Assembly: GCF_013402795.1 (NCBI RefSeq)
Contig: NZ_CP058595.1
Location: forward strand, 1,585,501 to 1,649,500
From: Costertonia aggregata
GTDB taxonomy: Bacteria; Bacteroidota; Bacteroidia; Flavobacteriales; Flavobacteriaceae
Direction of reading: 5' to 3'
Length of the DNA: 64,000 nucleotides
The notes below the pieces were generated by a model. It did no database searches. It was not told the DNA's origin and saw only the letters and a list, made by a program, of their open reading frames with translations. Each line of letters opens with the position of its first letter. Position 1 is the first letter of the stretch. The translations under genes and the position numbers were made by a program. Shown here one piece after another: positions 9,300 through 17,622 of the stretch.

Positions 9300-10298
9300 A
9301 TGATCGCTACAAAGCGTTTGACTTTTCTGATTATTTTAATCATAATTAGCTACTGTGCCGAAGCAACCGCACAAAAATCTGCGCCGGTGGCTGTGGCCGA
9401 CACCTACAATACCGCAATAAACTACACGTTGAACGTTAACGCTGTAAATGGACTTTTAGCAAACGATACCGATAGTAACGGGACTGCAGGTCTTACCGTG
9501 GGCACAACTCCCGTAAGTGGACCAAGTTCGGGCAGCTTGACCCTAAATACAGATGGTAGTTTTATATATATCCCGAATTCTGGATTCGTGGGAACCGACA
9601 CCTTTGAATACAGGGTTTGTGACGATGGCACACCTAACCCCATAGTGTCTCAATTTGACTTTGATACGGCAACACTAACCAACGCTACGGTAGGGCCCAA
9701 TGCCACATCGATAAACGCCAATGCCGTACAAACGGCCTGTGGTATTCGTATTGGCACTGGTGCTGGGGGTAGTACCGGGCTAGATTTTGTAGTTCCCAAT
9801 ACAGGCGGCATTTTTGATTTTACGAGCTTTAGATTAAATATTGAATACCGGGATCAAGAAAGCACGGCAGACATCATTACGGGAGGAAATATACGATTGT
9901 ACCATATTAGTGGGAATTCTTTGGGTATACGCATCAACGTTATTGATGGGATAACGGGCGTATCAACAGCATATACACAAACACTGGGAAATTTTTTAAG
10001 TGGCAATGTACCTTATTCGGTAGAATACGATGAAGTGTCCGGAAACATTATCTATGATGCCAACGGTACAGTAACCACATTTAGCGTGGCACCCCCAAAT
10101 TCTCCTTTGGATACGGCTCTTTCGAGCAATCTTACGTTAGGTAGGTTTATGGATAACAGTGGCTCTGCAAACCCGTCACTTTGTTTGGTAGCCATTACAG
10201 ATACCAGCAAATTGTGCGACACCGGCACGGTAGACCTTGATATATTGGCCACGATTATTACCAATAGAAGAATTACCTATCGTGTTAGGCCTAATTAG
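9300..10298 (+). CDS. Secreted Ig/cadherin-like protein with a nested domain, 332 aa
   Basis: The start at 9300 gives a clean signal peptide ending in AEATAQ at residues 21-25. Residues 28-115 are the beginning of a tandem cadherin-like/Ig domain: PVAVADTYNT, NGLLANDTDSNG, GSLTLNTDGSFIYIPNSGF and GTDTFEYRVCDDGTPNPI. That domain normally ends almost at once with a CDTATVxI-type strand. Here it is interrupted by about 185 residues (117-302) that look like a separate all-beta, LamG-like module (TSFRLNIEYRD, IRLYHISGN, YSVEYDEVSGNIIYDANG). The closing strand CDTGTVDLDI comes only at 306-315, after which the protein ends in ITNRRITYRVRPN. I do not recognise a type IX sorting domain. Probably an extracellular adhesin or carbohydrate-binding protein; the function is inference. 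It overlaps the converging peptidase gene by 8 bp. Confidence 0.7.
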   Translation: MIATKRLTFLIILIIISYCAEATAQKSAPVAVADTYNTAINYTLNVNAVNGLLANDTDSNGTAGLTVGTTPVSGPSSGSLTLNTDGSFIYIPNSGFVGTDTFEYRVCDDGTPNPIVSQFDFDTATLTNATVGPNATSINANAVQTACGIRIGTGAGGSTGLDFVVPNTGGIFDFTSFRLNIEYRDQESTADIITGGNIRLYHISGNSLGIRINVIDGITGVSTAYTQTLGNFLSGNVPYSVEYDEVSGNIIYDANGTVTTFSVAPPNSPLDTALSSNLTLGRFMDNSGSANPSLCLVAITDTSKLCDTGTVDLDILATIITNRRITYRVRPN

Positions 10299-11886
10299 CC
10301 CTAATATCTTCCAAAACCCAAGCTATTTCAGCGTCTTTTCCTGAAAACCTATCTTCAGCATTTGGCGTAATAACGATATCGGGTTTAATGCCATAACCAT
10401 CTGGCTCTTGCCATTTTTGAGGCGTTTGTATCTGCATGAGCCCAAAACGTACTCTCACTTTGGTATTTGGCAGTGTAATCAACTTATAGAATCCTGCAAC
10501 CGTGCCGTTACAGGCTCCGCCGGTTTCCTCGCCCACAAAAACGGCCCTATTGCTGGCCTTGAGATTTGTGGATAATATGGATGATGCCGAAAAAGAATTC
10601 CCATTGATCAACACATATATTTTCCCCTTGAAATTTAGGGGAGATGGTTTTGTTTTTTTAGCATACGAATAGTTGAATCTAAGCTTTCCATCTTTTTTAC
10701 TTGATTTCAATATGTTATGGGTAAAAAGTATCGGTACTGATAGACTTTGTGCCAAAACAGAGACAATATCGGGGTTACCGCTATAATAATTCTTTAGATA
10801 TGGCAAACGGGTTTTGGTATAGGCCGCTTCTACAAACTGAAACTCATCATCTACCAGATATTTATAGAATTCACGTATTTCGGCAAGTCTGCCCCCTGTA
10901 TTGTCACGTAAGTCCAAAACCAGATATTTAGCATTAGCGGAATCTAGTTTTGTAAAGCTTTCCTCATAAAATTCTTTGTATTTGCCGGTAGTCCAACTAC
11001 GTATTTTAAAGTATCCCACTTCTGCGGCAGCATCCAAAAATTTGAAATTACGGTTGAACCGATCGCGGGATTTTACATAGCCGTATTTTTTATTTTTTTT
11101 CTTTGTTTGCTTCAATTCCAATCGCTTTGCCTGCTTTTCGGCCCGGGTCAATTTTATTTTCTCAGGCTTTAGGCTATCGGACTTTGCCGTGACATCAGTA
11201 TCTGTCTTAGTTTTATCATAACGTTTAAACCATTTGGTATATATAGAGTCCTTATTTTGCAGTTTTAGCGAAACACTATCCAAAGGTCCACTGTGTTTTG
11301 CATATAATCTTCCAAAGCGTAAGGCGATATAGTTATTTTCAAAAGTTGTATTGTATCCGTCGGAAGAAAAGGTTTTCCTATATGCATCAATAATTGTACT
11401 TATCGGTTTTTTATCTACCTCCAGTACTCTGCTCCCAATCAAAACCGAATCTTTTTTGCCCGTTCTTGATATATAGATGTCCTTGTCAATATATTCAAAA
11501 TCCAATTCATAAAAATCCAACTTTAAGTTTTTTCTGGCTTTGCGTTCCTTTTTTGTAAATCTTTTTTTGGGAAAACTGGTGGAAATGTGACCTTGCCTAA
11601 TTTCCGATACGACCGGGGAAAGGACTTTATAGAACTCTTCTCCGTTCATAGGCTCTTTAAGTGATGCTTTTAAACTATCGAATTTTCTATCGAGTTCACT
11701 TTCAGAGACATATTGATAAAGGTTTGGATGCAGTTGCTTGAACTTTTTATAGGTATACGCAACATCTTCCCGCAATTCCTCAGGGGTGTGAGCGGCTGCA
11801 ACTTGAGTATTGTGTTTTTTGACTCCGATACACGAGACACTTGACATTACAAGAAAAACCGATAGCAACTTAAATAGTTTGGACAT
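10291..11886 (-). CDS. S41-family peptidase lipoprotein (C-terminal processing peptidase-like)
   Basis: The start at 11886 yields MSKLFKLLSVFLVMSSVSC, a lipoprotein signal with Cys19. This is preferred to an upstream start at 11940 that lacks signal character. The C-terminal half has the S41 tail-specific protease fold: YLVLDLRDNTGG, then the nucleophile region GNSFSASSIL and EETGGACNGTVAG. The serine in NSFSAS is the likely catalytic residue; I did not locate the lysine partner with certainty. Residues about 175-330 form a Lys-rich insert (KLTRAEKQAKRLELKQTKKK) between the N-terminal helical domain and the catalytic core. It should cleave periplasmic or outer-membrane substrates. It is monocistronic here and converges on the Ig-like gene with an 8-bp overlap. 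Confidence 0.85.
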   Translation of the reverse strand: MSKLFKLLSVFLVMSSVSCIGVKKHNTQVAAAHTPEELREDVAYTYKKFKQLHPNLYQYVSESELDRKFDSLKASLKEPMNGEEFYKVLSPVVSEIRQGHISTSFPKKRFTKKERKARKNLKLDFYELDFEYIDKDIYISRTGKKDSVLIGSRVLEVDKKPISTIIDAYRKTFSSDGYNTTFENNYIALRFGRLYAKHSGPLDSVSLKLQNKDSIYTKWFKRYDKTKTDTDVTAKSDSLKPEKIKLTRAEKQAKRLELKQTKKKNKKYGYVKSRDRFNRNFKFLDAAAEVGYFKIRSWTTGKYKEFYEESFTKLDSANAKYLVLDLRDNTGGRLAEIREFYKYLVDDEFQFVEAAYTKTRLPYLKNYYSGNPDIVSVLAQSLSVPILFTHNILKSSKKDGKLRFNYSYAKKTKPSPLNFKGKIYVLINGNSFSASSILSTNLKASNRAVFVGEETGGACNGTVAGFYKLITLPNTKVRVRFGLMQIQTPQKWQEPDGYGIKPDIVITPNAEDRFSGKDAEIAWVLEDIRAN

Positions 11887-12001
11887 GCTGAAAATTATTT
11901 TTTTAAATATAAATCTATACTGGAATATAGACGCCCTCAACTACAAATTAGTTGCTTGACCTATACTTTTGGGTATATGTAAATAATATGGCAAACAACG
12001 A

Positions 12002-12203
12002 ACAAGGTAGAAATTATGCCAGCATTTTCCTTAGCTCCCTTCTTAAGTAATATGCCGTAACCAAAGTAGCCAGTACGTCTGCGATGGCAAAGGAGGTCCA
12101 TACAAGGTAGAAATTATGCCAGCATTTTCCTTAGCTCCCTTCTTAAGTAATATGCCGTAACCAAAGTAGCCAGTACGTCTGCGATGGCAAAGGAGGTCCA
12201 TAC
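12002..12203. repeat. Exact 100-bp tandem duplication covering the 3' end of the MATE gene
   Basis: Bases 12002-12101 and 12102-12201 are identical, and the match runs on for two more bases (AC), giving about 2.02 copies with a period of 100. The unit contains the last 86-88 bp of the MATE coding sequence plus 12-14 bp beyond its stop. The gene stays intact because its stop codon lies in the first copy encountered (12114-12116); the second copy is a non-translated remnant. The 2-bp AC microhomology at the joint fits replication slippage. A period of exactly 100 could also reflect an assembly artefact. Confidence 0.95.
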
Positions 12204-13490
12204 CCCGATTTCCCCATAAAAATAGGGCAAAACAAATACCAAGGGAATAAAAAAGAAGCCTTGTCTTGAAAGCGTCAGCAACATAGCGGGTACAGCCTTG
12301 CCGATAGCTTGAAAATAAGCTCCACCCATAAGAGGTATCGCTATAACTGGTGTTGCGGCGAAAACCCATCGCATAGCGGTAGATATATGCTCTAGCACGT
12401 ACTGATTGATGGCAACTTCGTTGGCCCCTAAATTTTCTTTTGTGCTTAAGAACAAAGAGGCGACTTCTGTGGGAAAAAGAAAAAGCCCTAGGTAGACCAT
12501 TGTTCCCAAAATCGAGGCATACAAAATAGCCTTGTAAATGCTTTCTTTTACACGAGCATATTTTTCTGCACCGTAATTATAGCCAGCAATGGGCAAAAAC
12601 CCTTGGGCTATACCATAAACAGGGAAAAGTGCGAACATCAATATGCGACCTATAATCGCATATACGGCAACTAGTGCCTCACCTCCCAAATCGAATAAAA
12701 TATTGTTCAAAATCAACACTACGAGACTTATCATCGCCTGTCTTGCCAAAGTAACCGATCCCAAAGATGTTATTTCTTTTAATAAAGGCAACCGCAACCT
12801 TAAATGAGTACGATCAATATGCAGCTCTGAACGGCCCGTCCTAAAAATATAAATCAGATATACAAACGATATCATGTATGAAACGGTGGTGGCCCACGCT
12901 GCACCCTCCATACCCCAATCAAAGACATAAATAAAAAAATAGTCCATGGTAAGGTTAGCCACCGATGGTATGATCATGGCGATCATAGCATATTTGGGTT
13001 TGCCCTCGGATCTGATTACAATGTTCCCCATCATGGTCAAGGCCAAAAAGGGCACCCCATAAAAGACTACGGTATAAAATTCCTTGGCAAAATCAAAAAT
13101 TTCCCCTTTTCCCCCAAAAGCGGGAATAAGGGTATCGGCGAACGATAGTCCCAACAAAACCATTATCGTGGTCACTAAAACGGTAAGTGTAATCTGGTTC
13201 CCAAAAGTCTGTTTGGCCTTTTGTACTTTTTCGGCACCCAAAGCCCTTGAAATGATACTTGCCCCACCTACACCAATAGCCATACCCAAAGCTGCGACGA
13301 AAAATGTAACGGGAAGTACCACACTGATTGCTGCAATGGCCAGGGGGCCTATCCAATTTCCAACAAAAACAGAATCTACAAGTACGTTAAGGGACATGAC
13401 CAAAACCCCAATAGAAGCTGGTATAGATTGCTTTATCAGTAGTTTGCCAATGGGCAATGTACCTAGTTCTTCTGAGCTTATTTTTGCCAT
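12114..13490 (-). CDS. MATE family multidrug/Na+ (H+) antiporter
   Basis: A 458-residue, twelve-helix inner-membrane protein. It opens with GTLPIGKLLIKQSIPASIG, the typical MATE start, and carries DSVFVGNWIGPLAIAAIS in helix 2. The symmetric second half starts near LLKEITSLGSVTLARQAMIS. The family exports cationic drugs or metabolites in exchange for Na+ or H+; this sequence resembles the NorM/DinF-like bacterial branch. Its substrate cannot be read. The 3' end lies in the 100-bp tandem duplication, but the reading frame ends normally at RRELRKMLA within the promoter-proximal copy. It lies upstream of no obvious partner, and hemH (same strand) starts a separate unit further upstream. Confidence 0.92.
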   Translation of the reverse strand: MAKISSEELGTLPIGKLLIKQSIPASIGVLVMSLNVLVDSVFVGNWIGPLAIAAISVVLPVTFFVAALGMAIGVGGASIISRALGAEKVQKAKQTFGNQITLTVLVTTIMVLLGLSFADTLIPAFGGKGEIFDFAKEFYTVVFYGVPFLALTMMGNIVIRSEGKPKYAMIAMIIPSVANLTMDYFFIYVFDWGMEGAAWATTVSYMISFVYLIYIFRTGRSELHIDRTHLRLRLPLLKEITSLGSVTLARQAMISLVVLILNNILFDLGGEALVAVYAIIGRILMFALFPVYGIAQGFLPIAGYNYGAEKYARVKESIYKAILYASILGTMVYLGLFLFPTEVASLFLSTKENLGANEVAINQYVLEHISTAMRWVFAATPVIAIPLMGGAYFQAIGKAVPAMLLTLSRQGFFFIPLVFVLPYFYGEIGVWTSFAIADVLATLVTAYYLRRELRKMLA

Positions 13491-13568
13491 AAATCCGAGC
13501 TGTGCAAAGTAATCGTTCTTTTAGGGAGAAAATACATTGCCCAGTTTCTCCGGTTCCTTACACATAAA

Positions 13569-14600
13569 TTAAACAGGCAACACTTGGCTTTCTTCCCATT
13601 GGTTTACCCAATTCGCCATGACCTGTACCCAAGCATCACTATCATTTAAACAGGAAATATGTTTGTAGTGCTCGCCCCCGGCTTCTTCAAACTGCTCCTT
13701 GCCTTCCATGGCAATTTCTTCAAGGGTCTCCAAACAATCACTTACGAAAGCGGGAGTAATTACCGCCAATCTTTTTTTGCCCTCTTTGGCCAAACGCTCA
13801 AACTCATAATCGGTATAAGGTTTTAACCATGGGTCACCGGCCAAGCGGGATTGAAACGAGGAACTCACCTTGTCTTCGGGCAGTCCCAGATAGGCTTTGA
13901 CCAGTTCAGTGGTATCGTAACACTGGTGCCGATAACAGGTATTATGGGCGACCGAATTTATCTTGCAACAACTGCCATCTATCTTACAGTGAAAACGGGT
14001 AGGGTCACTTTTTCTGATATGGCGCTCTGGAATACCGTGGTATGAAAACAGAATATGGTCGTATTCAAAATCTTTTAGTCCATCTTTAATACTTTCGGAC
14101 AAAGCTTTTATATAGTCCGGATTCTTATAAAACGCCGGCATCGTGGTAACATTCATTTCGGGAAACGCCTTTTGCTGTTCCTCCAGCACTTTTACCACGA
14201 CCGTTTCATAGGACGACATGGCGTAATGGGGGTACAGTGGCACCAAAAGCACCTCGTCCACGCCTTTTTGCCTTAATTCCTGTAATGCATTTTTTATGGT
14301 CATGGTGCCATATCGCATACCTAGTGCGACGGGCATTTTGGTGTGTTGCCTAAGTTTTTCCGTGAAACGTTCCGAAAGCACGATCAACGGTGAGCCCTCA
14401 TCCCACCAAATTTTGGCGTAGGCCTTTGCCGATTTTTTTGGCCGTGTCTGAAGAATAATGCCCCGCACTAAGATATTTCTGAGAATCTTTGGAACATCGA
14501 TTACCCGTTCGTCCATTAAAAATTCATCCAAATATGGTTTTACGTCCTTTGCGGTAGGGCTATCCGGAGAACCCAGATTTACCAATAAAACTCCCTTCAT
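13569..14600 (-). CDS. hemH: Ferrochelatase
   Basis: Inserts Fe2+ into protoporphyrin IX to make protoheme, the last step of the heme route. The start at 14600 gives MKGVLLVNLGSPDSPTAKDV, the family N-terminus; an upstream in-frame start would add 55 unrelated residues. The length is then 343 aa. Key residues seen: catalytic His188 in LFSYHGIPERH and the acidic pair in DCLETLEEI (Glu291, Glu294). Between them lies a cysteine-rich segment with Cys205, 211, 212, 222 and 227, and Cys289 is next to the active-site glutamates. Some bacterial ferrochelatases hold a [2Fe-2S] cluster through internal cysteines, so cluster binding is possible but not shown. It forms its own unit, divergent from the MscS gene. 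Confidence 0.95.
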   Translation of the reverse strand: MKGVLLVNLGSPDSPTAKDVKPYLDEFLMDERVIDVPKILRNILVRGIILQTRPKKSAKAYAKIWWDEGSPLIVLSERFTEKLRQHTKMPVALGMRYGTMTIKNALQELRQKGVDEVLLVPLYPHYAMSSYETVVVKVLEEQQKAFPEMNVTTMPAFYKNPDYIKALSESIKDGLKDFEYDHILFSYHGIPERHIRKSDPTRFHCKIDGSCCKINSVAHNTCYRHQCYDTTELVKAYLGLPEDKVSSSFQSRLAGDPWLKPYTDYEFERLAKEGKKRLAVITPAFVSDCLETLEEIAMEGKEQFEEAGGEHYKHISCLNDSDAWVQVMANWVNQWEESQVLPV

Positions 14601-14622
14601 AGCAGCATTGATTTTTAAAATG

Positions 14623-14630
14623 CAAAAATA
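14623..14630 (-). promoter_or_regulatory. Candidate -7 promoter box TATTTTTG for hemH
   Basis: On the minus strand this octamer fits TAnnTTTG exactly and lies 22 bp upstream of the hemH ATG. No clear -33 TTG was found at the usual spacing, so support is moderate. Confidence 0.4.
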
Positions 14631-14764
14631 GGACTTGAAGGGGTATTTACTCCCATTGCTATGTAATACTTTTTTGATTGCGCTATAAATTGTTTCGATA
14701 TTTATAATAAGATACCTTGCCGTAGCGGTAAATTTTAGTATGTTACCATAAATCTGATATACCA

Positions 14765-15829
14765 ATGGATTCTATTTTCGAGAAAATTCCGAGGGAGTCG
14801 CTCATTCACTTAGGCATAGCCTTTGTCGCTTTTATTTTATTGTATTGGGGGGTATTGTTCGTACTGAGAAAATTGGGCAAAAACCCCAAGTATTTATTGC
14901 CCCAAGGCGTTATGAAAAAGGTAGCATTGCCCATTTTTTTGATTTTTGTTGCCATAGTGCTTCGTATGGAGTCGTTTCGGCGTCTTTTTGGTCTGCAAGA
15001 AGAAGGGTTTTGGTTTAGAAAGTCGAGCACATTGCTCTTTATTTTTGCGATGACATGGCTCATCATAGGCGTTTTAAAAGTAGTGAAGCAACTCATCATC
15101 AACAATTATGATGTCAATGCCGCAAACAATCTTAAGGCCCGAAAAATATACACCCAATTCAATATACTGGAACGTATCGCCATATTTATAGTAATCATAT
15201 TGGCTATTGGTCTGGCATTGATGAGTTTTAAGGAAATACGTGAAGTAGGTATAAGCGTTTTCGCATCGGCCGGTGTAGCTGGTATAATTATCGGTTTTTC
15301 GGCGCAAAAACTGATTGGGACCATTTTGGCCGGAATTCAAATCGCCATTGCCCAACCCATAAAAATGGATGATGTCGTAATTGTTGAAGGTGAATGGGGA
15401 CGCATCGAGGATATTACGTTGACCTACGTCGTGGTCAAAATTTGGGACAAACGTAGGTTGATCGTTCCAACCCCGTATTTTATTGAAAAACCATTTCAAA
15501 ATTGGACCAAGACCTCATCGGATATTTTAGGAACCGTATTTTTATATACCGATTATCATGTGCCTTTTGATGCTATACGAAAAGAATTGACCAAAATTTT
15601 GGAAAGTACCGATCTATGGGATGGTGAAGTCAATAATATTCAGGTGACCGACAACAAAGCGGGCCATGTTGAAGTCAGGGCACTCATGAGTGCCAAGGAC
15701 GCTTCGACCGCTTGGGATTTACGGGTCATGGTACGTGAAAAATTGATAGCCTTTTTACAGGAAAACTATCCAGAAAGTTTACCGCGAACCCGCGTTTTGA
15801 TAAAAGATATCGGCAATGAAAACACTTAA
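14765..15829 (+). CDS. Small-conductance mechanosensitive channel, MscS family
   Basis: A 354-residue inner-membrane protein. About four N-terminal hydrophobic helices are followed by the conserved pore-lining helix and neck: VGISVFASAGVAGIIIGFSA, then AQKLIGTILAGIQIAIAQPI. The MscS beta domain comes next (KMDDVVIVEGEWGRIEDITL), with VPTPYFIEKPFQNWTK. A C-terminal alpha/beta domain completes the protein. It should open under membrane tension to release solutes on osmotic downshock. It starts a plus-strand pair with the DUF1460 gene 28 bp downstream, an arrangement suggesting co-transcription, although the functions (turgor relief and cell-wall processing) are linked only loosely. Confidence 0.93.
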   Translation: MDSIFEKIPRESLIHLGIAFVAFILLYWGVLFVLRKLGKNPKYLLPQGVMKKVALPIFLIFVAIVLRMESFRRLFGLQEEGFWFRKSSTLLFIFAMTWLIIGVLKVVKQLIINNYDVNAANNLKARKIYTQFNILERIAIFIVIILAIGLALMSFKEIREVGISVFASAGVAGIIIGFSAQKLIGTILAGIQIAIAQPIKMDDVVIVEGEWGRIEDITLTYVVVKIWDKRRLIVPTPYFIEKPFQNWTKTSSDILGTVFLYTDYHVPFDAIRKELTKILESTDLWDGEVNNIQVTDNKAGHVEVRALMSAKDASTAWDLRVMVREKLIAFLQENYPESLPRTRVLIKDIGNENT

Positions 15830-15857
15830 GGCACATAATTTGCGTTATAGTTTCAAC

Positions 15858-16694
15858 ATGAAAATACTAGTATTTATTCTCTTTTCTACGTCTTTTCTTT
15901 TTGGCCAAAACATCACATGTTCCCCAAAGGACAAACAGGCTTTTGAAGATAAAATCATAGAAATAGACGGCCTATTGGAGAAGGACTTCGGCAAGACCAT
16001 AGTGGCCGTGGGCAAAACATTCTTGGGTACGCCCTATGTTGCCAAAACACTTGAAATCGGTGAGAACGAGACCTTGGTCATAAACCTACAAGGATTGGAC
16101 TGTACCACTTTTGTAGAAAATGTATTGGCTTTTAGTAGGATGCTCAAAAATGAGCAGACCAGCTTCACTGATTTTACCAAAACAATAGAGACCATTCGGT
16201 ATAAAAATGGAAAGCTAAGCGGTTATGCTTCGCGTCTTCATTACTTCTCGGAATGGATAGCCAATAATGCGATTAAAGGCATCGTTAATGATATCACATC
16301 GGAAATTGGTGGAAAGCCCATAACAAAGGATATCAATTTTATGAGTACCCATCGTGATTTATATCCTTTCTTGAGCGATGATGAAAATTATGAAAAAATC
16401 AAAGCCTCGGAAAATTACCTCAATACCGAATCCATTTGTGTCCTGGCGCAGGCAGAAATCGAGGCCAATGAGCATTTGATACAATCTGGGGATATCATTG
16501 CCTTGACCACGGCCATAAAAGGTTTGGACATTACCCATACCGGTATCGCTACCCGTGAAGCCGATGGGCGAATATATTTATTGCACGCCTCTACCGTTGG
16601 GGAGGTAGTGGTTTCGAAACTTCCTTTGGCCGATTATCTCAAAAAAGTGAAAAACAATACCGGGATTATGGTGGCTAGGCCTTTGTTTCCTTAA
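15858..16694 (+). CDS. DUF1460 family protein, secreted NlpC/P60-like amidase
   Basis: The start at 15858 places a signal peptide (MKILVFILFSTSFLFGQ) at the N-terminus; an in-frame start at 15816 would overlap the MscS gene and precede that peptide with 14 residues. The mature protein has the DUF1460 core: QGLDCTTFVENVLAFSR with a likely nucleophilic Cys, then RYKNGKLSGYASRLHYFSEW, and a late histidine segment in THTGIA and LLHAST. Structurally characterised members are N-acetylmuramoyl-L-alanine amidase-like cysteine hydrolases, so a role in murein or muropeptide processing in the periplasm is likely. The 278-aa length fits the family. It converges on the ThuA-like gene, the two stop codons sharing the TTAA at 16691-16694. 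Confidence 0.88.
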   Translation: MKILVFILFSTSFLFGQNITCSPKDKQAFEDKIIEIDGLLEKDFGKTIVAVGKTFLGTPYVAKTLEIGENETLVINLQGLDCTTFVENVLAFSRMLKNEQTSFTDFTKTIETIRYKNGKLSGYASRLHYFSEWIANNAIKGIVNDITSEIGGKPITKDINFMSTHRDLYPFLSDDENYEKIKASENYLNTESICVLAQAEIEANEHLIQSGDIIALTTAIKGLDITHTGIATREADGRIYLLHASTVGEVVVSKLPLADYLKKVKNNTGIMVARPLFP

Positions 16695-17536
16695 TTCAGC
16701 ATGTACTCAAATACATTGTTCATGAGTTGCGCGAATGCAGTGTCGGAGTATTTGCTTTTTGCATGCCCCATACTGGTATAAAAACTAATACCGCCATCGG
16801 GCCTTTCCCAATATTGAGCGGTCATCCTGGGTGCGTCATAAGAATTTGAACCGGTAGCTGAAACTTGTAGCACTTCAATAAATGAATCGTCCAAATAGCC
16901 TTCTTCCCAATAATACCATTCCTCGCTATCGTTCCAAGGGAATGCGACTTCTTGTGTTATTTCCGTTTTTTGATTCTCAACGTTGACCACGGCATCAAAA
17001 CCTGAACTTGTATGATTTGGCCCATTTCTTACGCTACAGCCCGTAACATTTTCTGCATACCAGTCCCAAACACCCTTACCATTTCCTGAAACGGAACTGG
17101 CCGTACTATGTCCATAAGAATCGCTGGCCGCATGATTTGATATAAAGTTACCTCCTTGAGCGGCGTAGTTCTCCACATTACTCCTTTGGGTAGCGTTCAA
17201 AGTATTCCCAGAGGTATTCGTGAAAAAAATTATCTTGTATTGATTTAATGTAGAGCGGTCATTGAACGTATCGCCCGTATCATCTACGACCACATCAAAG
17301 TTTTGGTTCGTCGCTATTTTCTCTACCATGGCAACGCATTCATCTTTGGTATTGTGATTAAAACCATCGGTTTTGGTAAAAACAAGTATCAAATCCTTTT
17401 CTGCTACCGGGTCATCATTGCCTTCATCTGAATTTTCATCAACTTCTTCCGTGACCGTATTTGTAGACGATTTTTCACAACCTGCTAAAAACAACAGTGT
17501 CACAAACAATGGCAGAAATCTTTTGAACACGAGCAT
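16691..17536 (-). CDS. ThuA-like domain lipoprotein
   Basis: A 281-residue lipoprotein: FVTLLFLAGC ends at Cys20, followed by an acidic Ser/Thr/Glu-rich linker (about 22-48). The rest is a ThuA-like (class I glutamine-amidotransferase-fold) domain with ILVFTKTDGFNHNTKDECV, IIFFTNTSGNTLN, GGNFISNHAASD and a late YTSMGHAKSKYSD. In other Bacteroidota this domain is often found in carbohydrate-utilisation loci, sometimes fused to PKD or sugar dehydrogenase modules. The reaction is not established. The catalytic cysteine of true amidotransferases is not apparent. A role in sugar handling at the outer membrane is inference. Confidence 0.85.
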   Translation of the reverse strand: MLVFKRFLPLFVTLLFLAGCEKSSTNTVTEEVDENSDEGNDDPVAEKDLILVFTKTDGFNHNTKDECVAMVEKIATNQNFDVVVDDTGDTFNDRSTLNQYKIIFFTNTSGNTLNATQRSNVENYAAQGGNFISNHAASDSYGHSTASSVSGNGKGVWDWYAENVTGCSVRNGPNHTSSGFDAVVNVENQKTEITQEVAFPWNDSEEWYYWEEGYLDDSFIEVLQVSATGSNSYDAPRMTAQYWERPDGGISFYTSMGHAKSKYSDTAFAQLMNNVFEYMLN

Positions 17537-17577
17537 AGGAAAATTATTTTGGTTATTACCTATTTATATTATTTACG

Positions 17578-17603
17578 TAAATAACCCCAAAAAAGGTTAT
17601 TTA
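17578..17603. terminator. 9-bp hairpin after the AraC gene, possible terminator
   Basis: Arms TAAATAACC (17578-17586) and GGTTATTTA (17595-17603) are perfect complements around an 8-base loop rich in A. It lies between the AraC stop (17623) and the ThuA start (17536). The minus-strand transcript lacks a strong U-run after the stem, so terminator is a moderate call. A 12-bp palindrome ATTTACGTAAAT overlaps its edge (17571-17582). Confidence 0.4.
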
Positions 17604-17622
17604 TCTACACTATGCAAAAAAA

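Noticed and set aside
12043-12369. A 108-residue frame overlapping the MATE gene end as a separate or frameshifted gene
   Set aside because: It arises only because the 100-bp duplication is not a multiple of three; the MATE frame itself is intact and ends normally.
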